This document shows, in pieces, positions 25,016 through 34,942 of a stretch of 64,000 bases of DNA; the stretch's first letter is position 1, and the number at the start of each line of letters is the position of its first letter. Source of the DNA: Atherinomorus stipes (Eukaryota; Chordata; Actinopteri; Atheriniformes; Atherinidae); NCBI GenBank assembly GCA_023101725.1, contig JALJCO010010517.1, positions 434,001 to 498,000 of the forward strand, read 5' to 3'. The notes beneath the pieces are model-generated. The model worked only from the letters and a program-made list of their open reading frames with translations. It ran no database searches and was not told where the DNA came from. The position numbers and the translations under genes are program-made.

Positions 25016-25718
25016 TCACTATTGTGAGACACTATAGCCAGTAAATGTCTGTAAATAGGGACGGATCACCACAAATAAGCAACTCAAAGCCGCTTCAAGC
25101 TCACAGGCTGCACCAGGTTGCCGCATCACTTCCATCATATCGGACATACGCTGATCTGGAGTGGATCTAAATATCTCCTACAGGAATTCAAGTTCCACCA
25201 AAACTGTCTGAGTGAGGAAATTAATGGATTTCATGCTAGAAAAAAGATCCAGGTTGAAAAAAAGAAACTAACTACCCCTTTACATTGATCTGTAAATCAA
25301 AAAGTGTCATTGTTACATAGATATTTACTGTGTATTTTGATCTGTTAAATCCCATAATTTCACATATATTGGATGAGCTGAGGTTCCTCTGAAGACAAGA
25401 GGCAGCCGCAGCCTGAATAAAAATTTAAATAACTGCATTTGTTTAAACAAATACAGTTACAGATGCATGTTTACTGTATCTGATCTGTTACTGGCTGAAC
25501 TTCACCAGTTCTCATGGAGTGCACGGTTATGTTAGTCAGTAGTCTGAGCGTACATGTCCTGATGACGGTTTCATCTGCAGAATAATGACGGTTAAAAATG
25601 ACAAAACAAAAATTAGCAAACGAGTGTTTCTGTTAGAGAAATTACCACCACCTTCTGCTTTTCTTAATTTGAGAGCCTGTGTGATTTGTGCGTTTTATTC
25701 CTCCCCCACAGCCACCAT
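25016..25718. other. No gene recognised
   Basis: Mixed sequence, short frames only. Confidence 0.5.
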
Positions 25719-25745
25719 CACACACACACACACACACACACACAC
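25719..25745. repeat. (CA)n microsatellite
   Basis: About 13 CA units. Confidence 0.97.
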
Positions 25746-25859
25746 GTGGTCTCACATTTCTATGTCCATACTATTATCCATTTTTCACGTCCAATTGCTC
25801 TGTTATGGTAATGGTGGAAGGCTCGCCATGGGCTGATTACTCACAGCTGACTTCAGAGG

Positions 25860-26035
25860 CTCGGCTCTCCTCTCTCCTGCCGTTCTCCTGCTGGCTCTTA
25901 ATGCACTATTAACCCATTCCTGCTTATTAATTCCTTCCCAGTCATTGTGAGGCGTCCACTCCATGATATCTGTCATCATTCCATGCCTATTAGCTCCTCG
26001 GCCAACAGTTATTCCTGGTATGTGGTCACATTTCT
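25860..26035. other. Possible conserved noncoding element
   Basis: Unique-looking sequence with TAATGCACTATTAACCC and TTATTAATTCC homeobox-like words, no coding frame and no repeat ends. Candidate only. Confidence 0.2.
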
Positions 26036-26049
26036 TTGCCCCCCCCCCC

Positions 26050-27112
26050 ATGCCTTCTCTTTTTCTAACAGTCTGTGTAACAGGGTCCTGAATAAATAGG
26101 AATTTTAAAGCTTGGACTGAGACAGTGGCAGCTCCTCCGTCCTGTGCTGGACAAACCGGGTGCCTGTGGCCTTTTAGGCTTTTCATTTTTTCTCTAGTGT
26201 TTCCAAAATTTCGTTTTTTGGGTCTAAATGTTTTGACAAACACATCACCGGTAACCGAAGTTTCCAGAGGTTTCGCTCTCAGGTCTGATGATTTCCTTTC
26301 CTTGCTTTCCTGCTGCAGTGATAAGTCTGTCTGTCTGTCTGGGCTTTTCTGTCAGACTCTCAGTACTTTATGTCCTCCTGCTATAAATCCTGCTGGAAGG
26401 CTCCTGGATGAAGAGCAGGAATATTCCTCTCCGTGGATTTTGGCAGCTGAGTCTGGAACCTCTGCTTGTGTCAGGCTCTGTGGTTTTGGACTGTCTGGAG
26501 ATATATGGAGGAATGCTGGAATCACACAAAGCCCTCTAGCTCCTGGAGCTCCACCGCACATCATCTCAGGTTTCCCTGCGACCACATTAAAGCCGAGCAG
26601 TAGCGCTAAGTGTGGTCTTTTTGATGGAACGTTCGCTGGTTTCTGTCCAGGCTGGTCACACACCAATCCGCAGCCGTCAATCAATCACAAACAGTGTTTG
26701 TTTAACATTTTTTCACACAAACGTTGGTCCCAAAGCAAACTTGACCATGAGTGGCCTAAAAGTGCCAAGGCCAGGAAAAACTGAATTATAAAGACAGCTG
26801 TTGCTGCAAATGATCTCAGACAATAACATCATGCTGGGCCGCCGCCGAGGCCGAAGAGCTGCGTGGATGTTAGAAGATGGTGCATTCTACACAATCCAAT
26901 TGTGGTTGAAACCAAAAAAACGCACGATAAGACTAAGATATATGGGATAAGTCTGCACAACTTCGATGGGGAAACGCTTCTGAGCTGATGAAACAGAAAG
27001 CTGTGGTCGGCATGGTGAAATCTATCATGTGATGTAAGCGTTAGCATGTCGTCGTATCTGGCAGGCGTGAGGAAACAACGTTGTGAGGGAAGGCTGCTTA
27101 CATGGCTGGAGT
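26050..27112. other. No gene recognised
   Basis: The frame at 26125-26784 (219 codons) shows no domain, and overlapping frames on the opposite strand are equally long. I see nothing that supports an exon. Confidence 0.45.
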
Positions 27113-27900
27113 AGGGCTGTATACTGATTAGGATTTATCAATTCCTGCTTATTGATCCGTTTTTGTATCGATTCCCAAACATGCTGAAAAACAGTAGAAC
27201 ATGAGTACAGAAAAGAATACAACCATATTAAAATAAATCTATGGTTGATGAATCTTGAGTCCACACGTCAGCAGCTATTATTACATGGATAGAAAATACA
27301 AAATTCCCAAGTGAAAGCTGGTGACACAAACTCTGAATAGTGATGCTAAATTAACATCATTTTTATCATCATCACAGACGTTAGCCAGATGTTTTATTTT
27401 ACCTGCTGTGCTGGAGCGTCAAACAGCGCTGCTGGAGTTTAACACCGTGTTGTGGACGTATAAGTGTGTTACCATCTTTGTCGTTTAGAGCTGTTTCACT
27501 TATTTGTTTTATATTTTGTGTTCATGTTCTTGAGGCCACATACGCCTGCACCTCCGCCCAGGAAATGAGAGACGAGGCGTGAGAGACAGGTGGAGAGATG
27601 CTGATTAACTCAGGGAGAGTCCAGCTGTTTTAGACCGCTCTCCTTGCTGTTGTTTATTTGTTAGTCATTATCAGCCCTGTTGGTCCAAGTGTGATGTTCA
27701 CTGTGCGAGAGTCTGAAATAAATCAGTAAAACCAATGATTTAGTGAAGCCATGAAGTTTTTTATGAAGCGCATCCAGACCGCAGGTCTTCCTGAGAGGCA
27801 GCAGCTGATGGAACCGCCACCACCGGCGCACAGATCCCTGTTCCAGTTCTACAGATCCCTGTTCCGGTTCTACAGATCCCTGTTCCGGTTCTACAGGTGA
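27113..27900 (+). repeat. Repeat Y, copy 2, with three 21-bp units
   Basis: Aligns with 8236-9095, same orientation, with indels (for example a shorter AT-rich part near 27270). It ends in three units of the 21-bp minisatellite at 27832-27894. It shows the likely pre-expansion state of the array at 9033-9517. Confidence 0.8.
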
Positions 27901-28250
27901 CGATCCCGAGATGTCGTCTTTCTCTGTAAAATGCAGACGAACTTTGGACAGTTTTTGCGGGGACATTTCTCCACAGCGCACCGCATGTAAAAGCTCAGCC
28001 ACCTCTGCTCTGCAGCAGCCTGTGAGAGACGTCATCGCAAATTTGCAAGTGGGGTACGTTTGTTTATGTGTGTATGTGAAATATGCAGAAGAAATAAATG
28101 AAATCTTATTTGATTTATCTTTGAAACTTATTTTCGTGTCCCTGCAGGAAAATTATTCAAAATTACATGCACAAAATTTTCTGAGGGGACAGGCTCTGGG
28201 CAAGCAGCAACTTCTGGTGGCTGACTGTGAAGCCACCTGGAAGTCTGACA
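27901..28250. other. Spacer, nothing firmly recognised
   Basis: An open frame at 27911-28324 lacks recognisable domains. It may be flanking transposon sequence related to the THAP element. Confidence 0.4.
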
Positions 28251-29168
28251 CAATTGACCTATGGCTAAGCCACGCCCCCTCCACTCACTCGGACAAACAA
28301 CATTCAGTGACAGGCGCTATGTGACATCTCGGGAGATGACAGCTGTCAACACGGACAACAGACGCGTGATCAGACAGAGAGACCATGACAAGATCAATTA
28401 AAAAACATAACAACAAAACAAACAAACAAAAAAACATTGTTCACAAGTCTTAAACTGGGAGTCGAAATCAAGCCTGTGAAATCTCTGGAATGCGACTCGT
28501 GTCGCTCCCTCAGTTTGTTGCACAAACAACTGCACGGCTGCTGCTGTTTTTGTGCCAAAAAGTGATCATCTGACAAAAACTGATCAAACAGCCAGGGCAG
28601 CGGAGCAGTCTGGCTGCAGCTTGGAAGCCAGAGGCGTGTCGTTATCGACGTTACTACACCACACCTGTACTACACGACAGCTACAGCTGACCTCTTATGT
28701 ACCGTTACCAAAGTACAAAAACGAGCTTGTTTGGCTAGCGTTAACCAACTTAAACTAATGTTAGGGATGGTAACTTCATATTTCTTTCCAGCAAAGTGAC
28801 AACATGTTTCCTCGAATACGATGTTTCCTTACCTTAGAACAGATGTAGATATCCTTGTTCATTTTATCCACGTTCAGTTGATGTTGTGGTCTGCTGCATA
28901 ACTTTGGCTTGATGTGACTTGGTAAAAGGCAAAAAATACACCCCGTCACCCAGCCTCTCAGGATACCTAGTGTCGGAGTTGCATGTACCCCATGCACACG
29001 TTTGACCATTTTAAACTAAAAAGAACACATGAAAACGAATAAAAACTGACTTATTTCAATGTATTTCAATGGAGGTTCAAGCAGAGAATGTCCGAGTGTA
29101 TTACATACCTGTGTGCACTGTGATTGGCTCATCGCGTTGGGGGGCGTGGTTTAGCCATAGGTCAATTG
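28251..29168 (-). mobile_element. P-type (THAP) DNA transposon remnant with 28-bp TIRs
   Basis: CAATTGACCTATGGCTAAGC begins the left end, and its inverse, one mismatch in 28, closes the right at 29141-29168. Inside, on the minus strand, is a THAP zinc-finger exon with a splice donor (28833-29009). THAP domains bind the ends of P elements. No catalytic domain follows, so the copy is internally deleted. I found no 8-bp target duplication directly outside the TIRs; the true ends may lie further out. Confidence 0.7.
28833..29009 (-). pseudogene. THAP-domain first exon of a P-type transposase
   Basis: The reading starts MVK at 29009. One base out of frame it continues CAWGTCNSDTRYPERLGDG, then GVYFLPFTK, giving the first two cysteines of a C2CH THAP finger with CxxxxC spacing. 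A second slip near 28893 returns to CSRPQHQLNVDKMNKD and IYICSK, where the third zinc-ligand Cys is placed. The exon ends AAG with GTAAGG next to it, a good donor; the His and the DDE domain would lie in later exons that are missing. Two frameshifts make it non-functional. Confidence 0.75.
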
Positions 29169-29400
29169 TAGTTCCCTCTTCATTCACTAGGGGCTGCAAA
29201 AAAATGTGGTTGTGTTCTGTGGGGAGTTTATTTTTTGTATCGAAAAATGGAACAACTTGTCAGAAGTGGTTAGATTTGATCTTTTATCAGGAGCAGAAAA
29301 AGCCTCGACTTCATGTGTGAACTTCACTCCTGACAGCTTCATGAATCTCAGGGAGTAAAGTGGGGTTTTTTTGGGGGGGGGGGGATTACTTCTGAAACCA

Positions 29401-30764
29401 GGGGTCTGTTGCACGAAGCAGGTTTAATAAAAACCCTGAGTTGTTGAACCCTGAAATTAGGGAAACTGAGTTTTCCGTAGGGGTAACTTAAACCCTCGGT
29501 CAGCAACAGACTCTGAAACTAACCTGGTTGGGAGCAGGTTAATGTGGAGAAACCTTGAGTTTCTCGCTGTCTCCACCCACTTTCAGCCACACTCACCGTT
29601 TTTGGCTGCTGCTGTCCCCTAATAAAACATGTTAAAATAAATCAGAGTTGGTTACAAATGTGTTCTTTCCATCAGGATTTCATGGATGAAGATGCAGCAT
29701 GACTGCGAGTTAAACATTCAGAGATCATTATCAGACCACGGATAGAAGTTCTTTCTTTTCCCGACAGTTGTCATTTCTGGCGTTACAGTTTCACATCACA
29801 GTCAGTTATCTACATACACAAGCTGATCCGTCCGTACATTTATAATACCACCAGCGTATGTGACAGTTGGAGGGCCTGTCTCTGTTTCCAAGAGATGGTT
29901 TGGCCAGATTATTTGACCTTACAGCTGTTTCCGTCTCTGGGTAAATGGTCAAGGTGCATGATTGTCACGCAGAAAGCTGTGGTTCAATCCTGGGTGTGAC
30001 TCTTTTCATGTTGCCACACGCTTTCCCTTCAAAGCAGATAGGTTATTGTTTATTGCCCTGCGTTTTTTTGCAAACAGATTATTTTCTTTCATTGGAGATG
30101 CAGGGCATTTGAGAAATGCAACGATTATATTTCATCTTAATGCTGCCGACAAAAAAGCGCTTCTCCCCCACGAGATCACACCCAAGTTAAATGAATAAAA
30201 AAGCAGTGATGAAAATACAGAGCTGGATTCAACATCTCAGGTGGGAGGCAGATGCACAAACCATTCGACCAAACGGACATCTGTGCACTAAGTCACCTGG
30301 AATCATACTGACAGGATCTGAGACTGTCGTGTTATCATTAAACTGTTCTATTCTATAACATCGTTGTGATTGTAAAGGACAGCATTTAAACTTAAATCTT
30401 CTTCATGCCGTCTTTCTTTCTTTTTTTTTTTTGCTGCAGCAGCAGCAGTTCAAACTCGCCATATGAGGCTTTAGAAGTTACAGTTCCATTCAATGGTGAA
30501 CGCAGCCCTGCCTCTGCGTCTACGTTGCCATGGTGACTCAACGAATCAGCGCTCAATTGATGCTGGCTTTTTATCATGGTAGCGCCCATGTTAAACCTCA
30601 GGTTGAACTACCCTGAGTTGATTAAACCAACTCAAATCAGCTGTTCTGTGACTGAAAACTCAGAGTTTTGTATCTCCGAGTAGATCAACTCAGAGTTCAG
30701 AGTTACACTCAGAGTTCAGGGTTACACTCAGAGTTTGTTGAACCTGCTTCATATAACAGACCCC
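29401..30764 (+). mobile_element. PIF/Harbinger element in repeat X
   Basis: Ends are GGGGTCTGTTGCACGAAGCA and, inverted, GGGGTCTGTTATATGAAGCA. Subterminal CTGAGTT/AACCCTGA words repeat at both ends, a known layout of a fish Harbinger family. Comparison with X1 (GAAACC joined to TGACGCAG) marks the insertion point. The expected 3-bp duplication is not clear. A transposase scrap lies at 30034-30130. Confidence 0.8.
30025..30140 (+). pseudogene. HARBI1-type transposase fragment
   Basis: The frame reads FIALRFFANRLFSFIGDA followed by GHLRNATI. This matches the pattern ALRFFA.G.f...GDa.hls.aTv near the N-terminal side of the HARBI1/DDE_4 nuclease domain. No catalytic triad remains. It supports the Harbinger call for the host element. 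Confidence 0.6.
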
Positions 30765-30882
30765 TGATGCAGTTCCACCATAAAAACGCCTCACGGACAG
30801 ACAACACTGGCTAACTGTTAGCCTATGACTTGTTAGCTAATTTACTTACTAGTCAGGGGTCTCTGTGGTACTGTGTGAACTT

Positions 30883-32741
30883 TAAATAAATATATGTGAA
30901 AGGAAGAGGGAAGAAGCTTAGGTTAACATATACATGATTGTTCTTGGTAAAAAAAAAAAAAAAGTACTGAAGATGAGAAAATCTTGACAAAGGGAGAGTT
31001 AGGCAAAATTGCCATGGTCCTTGAACCAAAATTTGTGTTGTGGAAAGAAAATAACAGCAAAAAGAGTGAGAGATGAGAGATTTTCATAAGCAAGACAGAA
31101 ATGACTTTCTGCGTTGGAAAAGTTTAGCAAAGCCTCAGCTGGAGTCTGACATCACAAATATCTGGAAGCTAACTGAAGCACTTCAACGTCACGAGACCCT
31201 AAAGGTGAAGAAGTTCCTCCGTAATGTCGCGGTATCCTGAGCGATTCATCTCTTGCTCTTTGTTCTCAGCTGCAGGACATGCCAACCGCACTTTGAAAGA
31301 AACATTAGACTTTCAAGCCTTTACAGATCACAACTGTGATCCCTGAACAAATGCAGCGCTTAGCAGAAGAATAAAGTAGAGTTGTAATTGCTGCAAGTAT
31401 TTAAGGGCCATTATGAGACCCAGCCTGCTCCGGTAGAGCTGAACACTGTCCATTGTCTCATCCCCTTTTCTCTCATTTCCCTTTTAAACTTCCCATCTTA
31501 TTCAATACTCACCCCGATGATTTGGCATTCACACCAATTTGCCATTCACAACTCTGCTAATAACTCCGGCCTTTTATTGCATTACCAATTCACAGTTCTG
31601 CTCTGAAAGTCATAGCCTAGCTGTTCACTCGCTAACGCACTAGCCCTCTTTGATTTCCAGTTGCATATATCAACCTGCAATTACAGACCTGGTCTGGAAA
31701 TTGTCAAGCATGACTGCAGAGGTATTGGAGTTATTGCAATTACACTCAGGTAATTGAGCCGCCACGGGTGAAGATGTTAAACACTGTGTCTATAGTGGGA
31801 GTCCGTGTCGCCACTGTCTCATTCTATTTCACTCCTTCTCTCAGCATAATATGCTGTGTGAAATGCTACTTTTTTTTCCTCTAATAAGCCAGTCGAAGAT
31901 AATAAAGTGCAAAACAGTGCAGACGCTGATATTCTTCCTGCAATGACTCACAGTTAGATGAATCAATGCAGTGCATTATGAAAAAGTTGCTTTCTTCTTT
32001 AATTAGCTATGAAAATAGGCAGTCAAGTCTGCTCAGAACTGACAGATTTATTGCTCTGTACAATGAAATGAGTAAAAGGCATCCTTAGGAAATGTAAAAT
32101 AGTACTGAAGATGTGCTTGTTTGAACATCTGATCAATATATCTCAGCCATGACATTAATAATGATGAAGTTGGGCTTAATTTAGAAAGCATTTGAAAATC
32201 ATAGAACTATAAAGTATTAATGAAAAGGGTTTCACTGAGAGACGGTGTCCAGGTGTGTTATTGTTTCAAGAAAATCATTTAGATACACTTTGATATGATA
32301 GTACAGTAACTCATTTCTCCTGTAGTATTGCACCTCATAGGTCTGTTGACTGTAATCTTTCTTCCATAAAGCTTAAAATACTATAGATGTACAGAAAATG
32401 CTGCGCAGCTGAACTGTGGGGGCCATTTGCTGGCAGGATTTGGGAACACTCGTGTACAGGTAAAGATCTCTGCAAATCAGAGCAAAATACTTCTAAGACT
32501 GCCTTCACTAAATAAAGAACAAAGAGGGGCATATTGAAAGTTGAGGGTGATCCGGCCAAAAAGACACGGTCAGACAGAACCCAATCACTGTATGGGTGTA
32601 ATGTTCTGCAGAACTCTCCATTACCTGCAGGGCAAATGTAGGAAGGGGCAGTTGCAGACTCCAGTAATCCCAGTGACGCACATTAATAATGTTCCGGCCA
32701 AAGCTGGTGACTTCACTTCGTATAAAGGAACTCAATTTTGT
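30883..32741. other. No gene; possible conserved noncoding element at about 31560-31960
   Basis: No TIRs or coding frames are seen. 31560-31960 looks unique and rich in TTGCAATTACA, CAGGTAATTGAG and AATAATATGCT-like words; TTTAATTAGC lies near 32000. This is the composition of regulatory DNA, unproven. Confidence 0.25.
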
Positions 32742-33102
32742 TGTTTATCCAAGGCAGGATGGATCCATGCTTTCATGATGTTTCCAGCAGATTCTGAGCC
32801 GAGCATCTGAATGTGGAGCTGAAATGGAGACTCATCAGACCAGCAACGTTTCTCCATCTTCTATTGTCCAGTTCTGGTGAGTCTGTGTGAATTGTAGCCT
32901 CAGTGTCCTGTTCTTAGCTGAAGTGGCATCCGGTCTGGTCTTCTGCTGGATCCTGGTCCAGACACCTGCTGCTACTGGAGATTTTCTGGAAATGGTTGTG
33001 GTGGAAATCCCAGTAAACACTCAGACCAACAATCATTAAATCCTCTTTCTTCCTCATTCTGATGCTCAGCTTGAACCTTGATTGGCTGATGAGCTGTTTG
33101 TG

Positions 33103-33889
33103 CAACCTGTCCTCCAAAGTCATGCATACTACAGGGTCGTTTGTGCATGCACCAAAATACGACCTAGCTGTGGTTATATGACTGCCGAGTTCCTCCCTGG
33201 TGTGACCAAAAGAAAAATGGCGGATGTCCCTTCAATCTTCAGTAGAAATTTATATTTTTAAGACAGACTGCAGTTTCAGCTTTGTTCTGATAACTTTTCA
33301 AATATAGACTTTTTTTCATAATATCCGTTCGTTTCATGTAAATGATCCATAGTTCTTTTTCTTGTTGACGTACATTCTTTGCGACGATTGTTGCTACGGT
33401 GGTGGCTAAAGACACTATTAACAATAACCGGAAGGAAGGGATAAACAGGACGTGTGCAGTGGTGCGGAGGCTGGCAGTAACTTTTGTTCATGTCATATAC
33501 GTGCACATTCCTAAGTGAACTTAAATAAACAGAATTCAAACAAGTGAAATAATAAATGCAAACTGTTGATTTGTAATCAGGAGAGGGAAGAGGGGGCAGA
33601 GAGTGGGGGATACAGCGGGTCCCAGGCCGGGAATTGTACCAAGACCAGCTGTAGCCTCTAAATACTGGAGCAGCTTCCCAACCAGTTGAGCTAAACGCGC
33701 CTCAAGTGTTCCAACCAGTTGTTAAACATCTGTCTTCAGTCGACTTCCTTCTCTTTAGTCGAACTCACCGTCATTTCTCATCCTGCCGCCGCCAGGGGTG
33801 ACAGGGAGCGTGAAATACGCTCAGAGAGAGTGTAGTTTCAGATGTGCACAAACGACCCTGTAGTACGTATGACTTTGGAGGACAGGTTG
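33103..33889 (-). mobile_element. 787-bp MITE with 45-bp TIRs, inserted in a Tc1 relic
   Basis: Both ends read CAACCTGTCCTCCAAAGTCA inward and match over about 45 bp with few differences. GTTTGTG is duplicated at 33096-33102 and 33890-33896. The body is homologous to 22090-22862, inverted, and includes a tRNA-like block. A 7- to 8-bp duplication fits hAT. No transposase. Confidence 0.85.
33622..33700 (-). other. tRNA-like block, second copy, A and B boxes present
   Basis: On the minus strand TAGCTCAACTGG (33682-33693) is followed 41 nt later by GGTACAATTCC (33630-33640), a near-consensus B box. It could have driven pol III transcription. It is in the middle of a TIR element and not at a SINE 5' end. 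Confidence 0.6.
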
Positions 33890-34063
33890 GTTTGTGTTAA
33901 CAACTGAACAGGTTAAAGGTGAAGTTTATTTACACAGATCATTTAAAAGAACATAAAAAAGAATAAAAATAAAGATTTAAAACCAGCAGAGTTCAAACCT
34001 GTCTCAGATGTGAGGCAGCTGGATGGGAGCCACCACTGAGGAGGGCCGATCACCTCCGTCCGT

Positions 34064-34364
34064 CGCGCGTTCTTTCTTTCTTTGTTTTAAATCAATAACC
34101 AACCCCTCTCGTGTTCATCCGCAGCTCGGTCACTCTACTCTTGCATTATCCACAGAGTAGGCGCTGAACGCCGCGGCTTCTGGAGTGTCGTGAACTCTCA
34201 TGGACGCGCATCGGAAAAGTACGATGTTCTACTGTTTGAGCTATAAAAATCTGGTAAATGATGTGGTTTCCCGTAAATTCTGGACGCTACCCACTCAGGA
34301 CACTTGGATTACATTGGACGAGCAGTATGGAGGAATATTGACAAGATTTTGTGGACTTCTATGG
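34064..34364 (+). repeat. Repeat Z, copy A
   Basis: 34152-34364 matches copies B (45710-45990) and C (48600-48790), including the GTACGATGTTCTACTGTTT and CTACCCACTCAGGACACTTG blocks. The part at 34064-34131 is present in copy C in reversed orientation. It is cut off at 34364 just before the next TIR element. Confidence 0.8.
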
Positions 34365-34385
34365 AACTTTCTGAACTCCATTATA

Positions 34386-34906
34386 TTAAAGGTAGAGTCC
34401 ATAGTCCCCCCCACCGTTTCTGTTTGCAAACAGCAGCATTCAAACTGAGCCCCTCCCTCTCAGGCTAATGGCCGCCTCGTTCCTCAGCCTATTCAACTTC
34501 AAGCCTCCTTCAGAACTCAGAAGCGGGTAAAAGCCAAACTAATATTAACCCTGATTTTCCAACGTGCACTATCTAAAGCTCTTACCTTTTCTTTGGTACA
34601 TCTGCCGTTTTTCTTTCTCTCTTTTTTTCTTTTCCTTCGAGAGTTTGAGTGACTGGCGTCTGCTCCAATCATGAGCTTATTCCCACACAGTGTCATGCTC
34701 TTAGCTCTGTCATTGGCTGGAGAAATAAACAGAAATCTCCACCCAGAAACGTCCCGACCAGAACAAAACAAAGCTAAAGAGCTAATTACAGACAGGGGGA
34801 GAGGGCGTTGCATTCAAATGCACCACAGGCGCGGTTTGAGACGGATTTCACTTGCACAAGTCTAACGTTTATTTTCTGGGGGGGAACTTTGGACTCTACC
34901 TTTAAA
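34386..34906. mobile_element. MITE with AAAGGTAGAGTCCATAG ends
   Basis: AAAGGTAGAGTCCATAGTCC faces its inverse at 34882-34904 (one or two changes, both followed by a C/G run). It is about 520 bp with no coding frame. The TTAAAGGT-type terminus resembles fish hAT MITEs, but the duplication is unclear. Confidence 0.7.
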
Positions 34907-34926
34907 GCCGGTGGATAATGAACCTG

Positions 34927-34942
34927 CCCCCCCCCCCCCCCC
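34927..34942. repeat. C homopolymer
   Basis: Run of about 16 C. Confidence 0.95.

Larger units (their letters stand above)
29326..30882 (+). repeat. Repeat X, copy 2, split by a PIF/Harbinger insertion
   Basis: The same host repeat as at 21688-23055. Here the hAT insertion is absent (30846-30862 reads through the site), but a different element occupies 29401-30764. Confidence 0.8.
32742..33935 (-). pseudogene. Tc1-like transposase relic (5' half), split by a MITE
   Basis: On the minus strand, pieces read TGISTTTISRKS (helix-turn-helix, near 32985-33015) and SAKNRTLRLQFTQTHQNWTI (near 32865-32925), the DNA-binding region and entry to the DDE domain of a widespread fish Tc1 element. Frameshifts are frequent. 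The relic stops at 33102 and resumes at 33890 with TTAACAACTGAACAGG, its 5' untranslated part. The MITE between carries a target duplication. Confidence 0.8.

Noticed and set aside
26125..26784. 219-codon plus-strand frame
   Set aside because: No domain or compositional sign of coding; equally long frames exist on the other strand.
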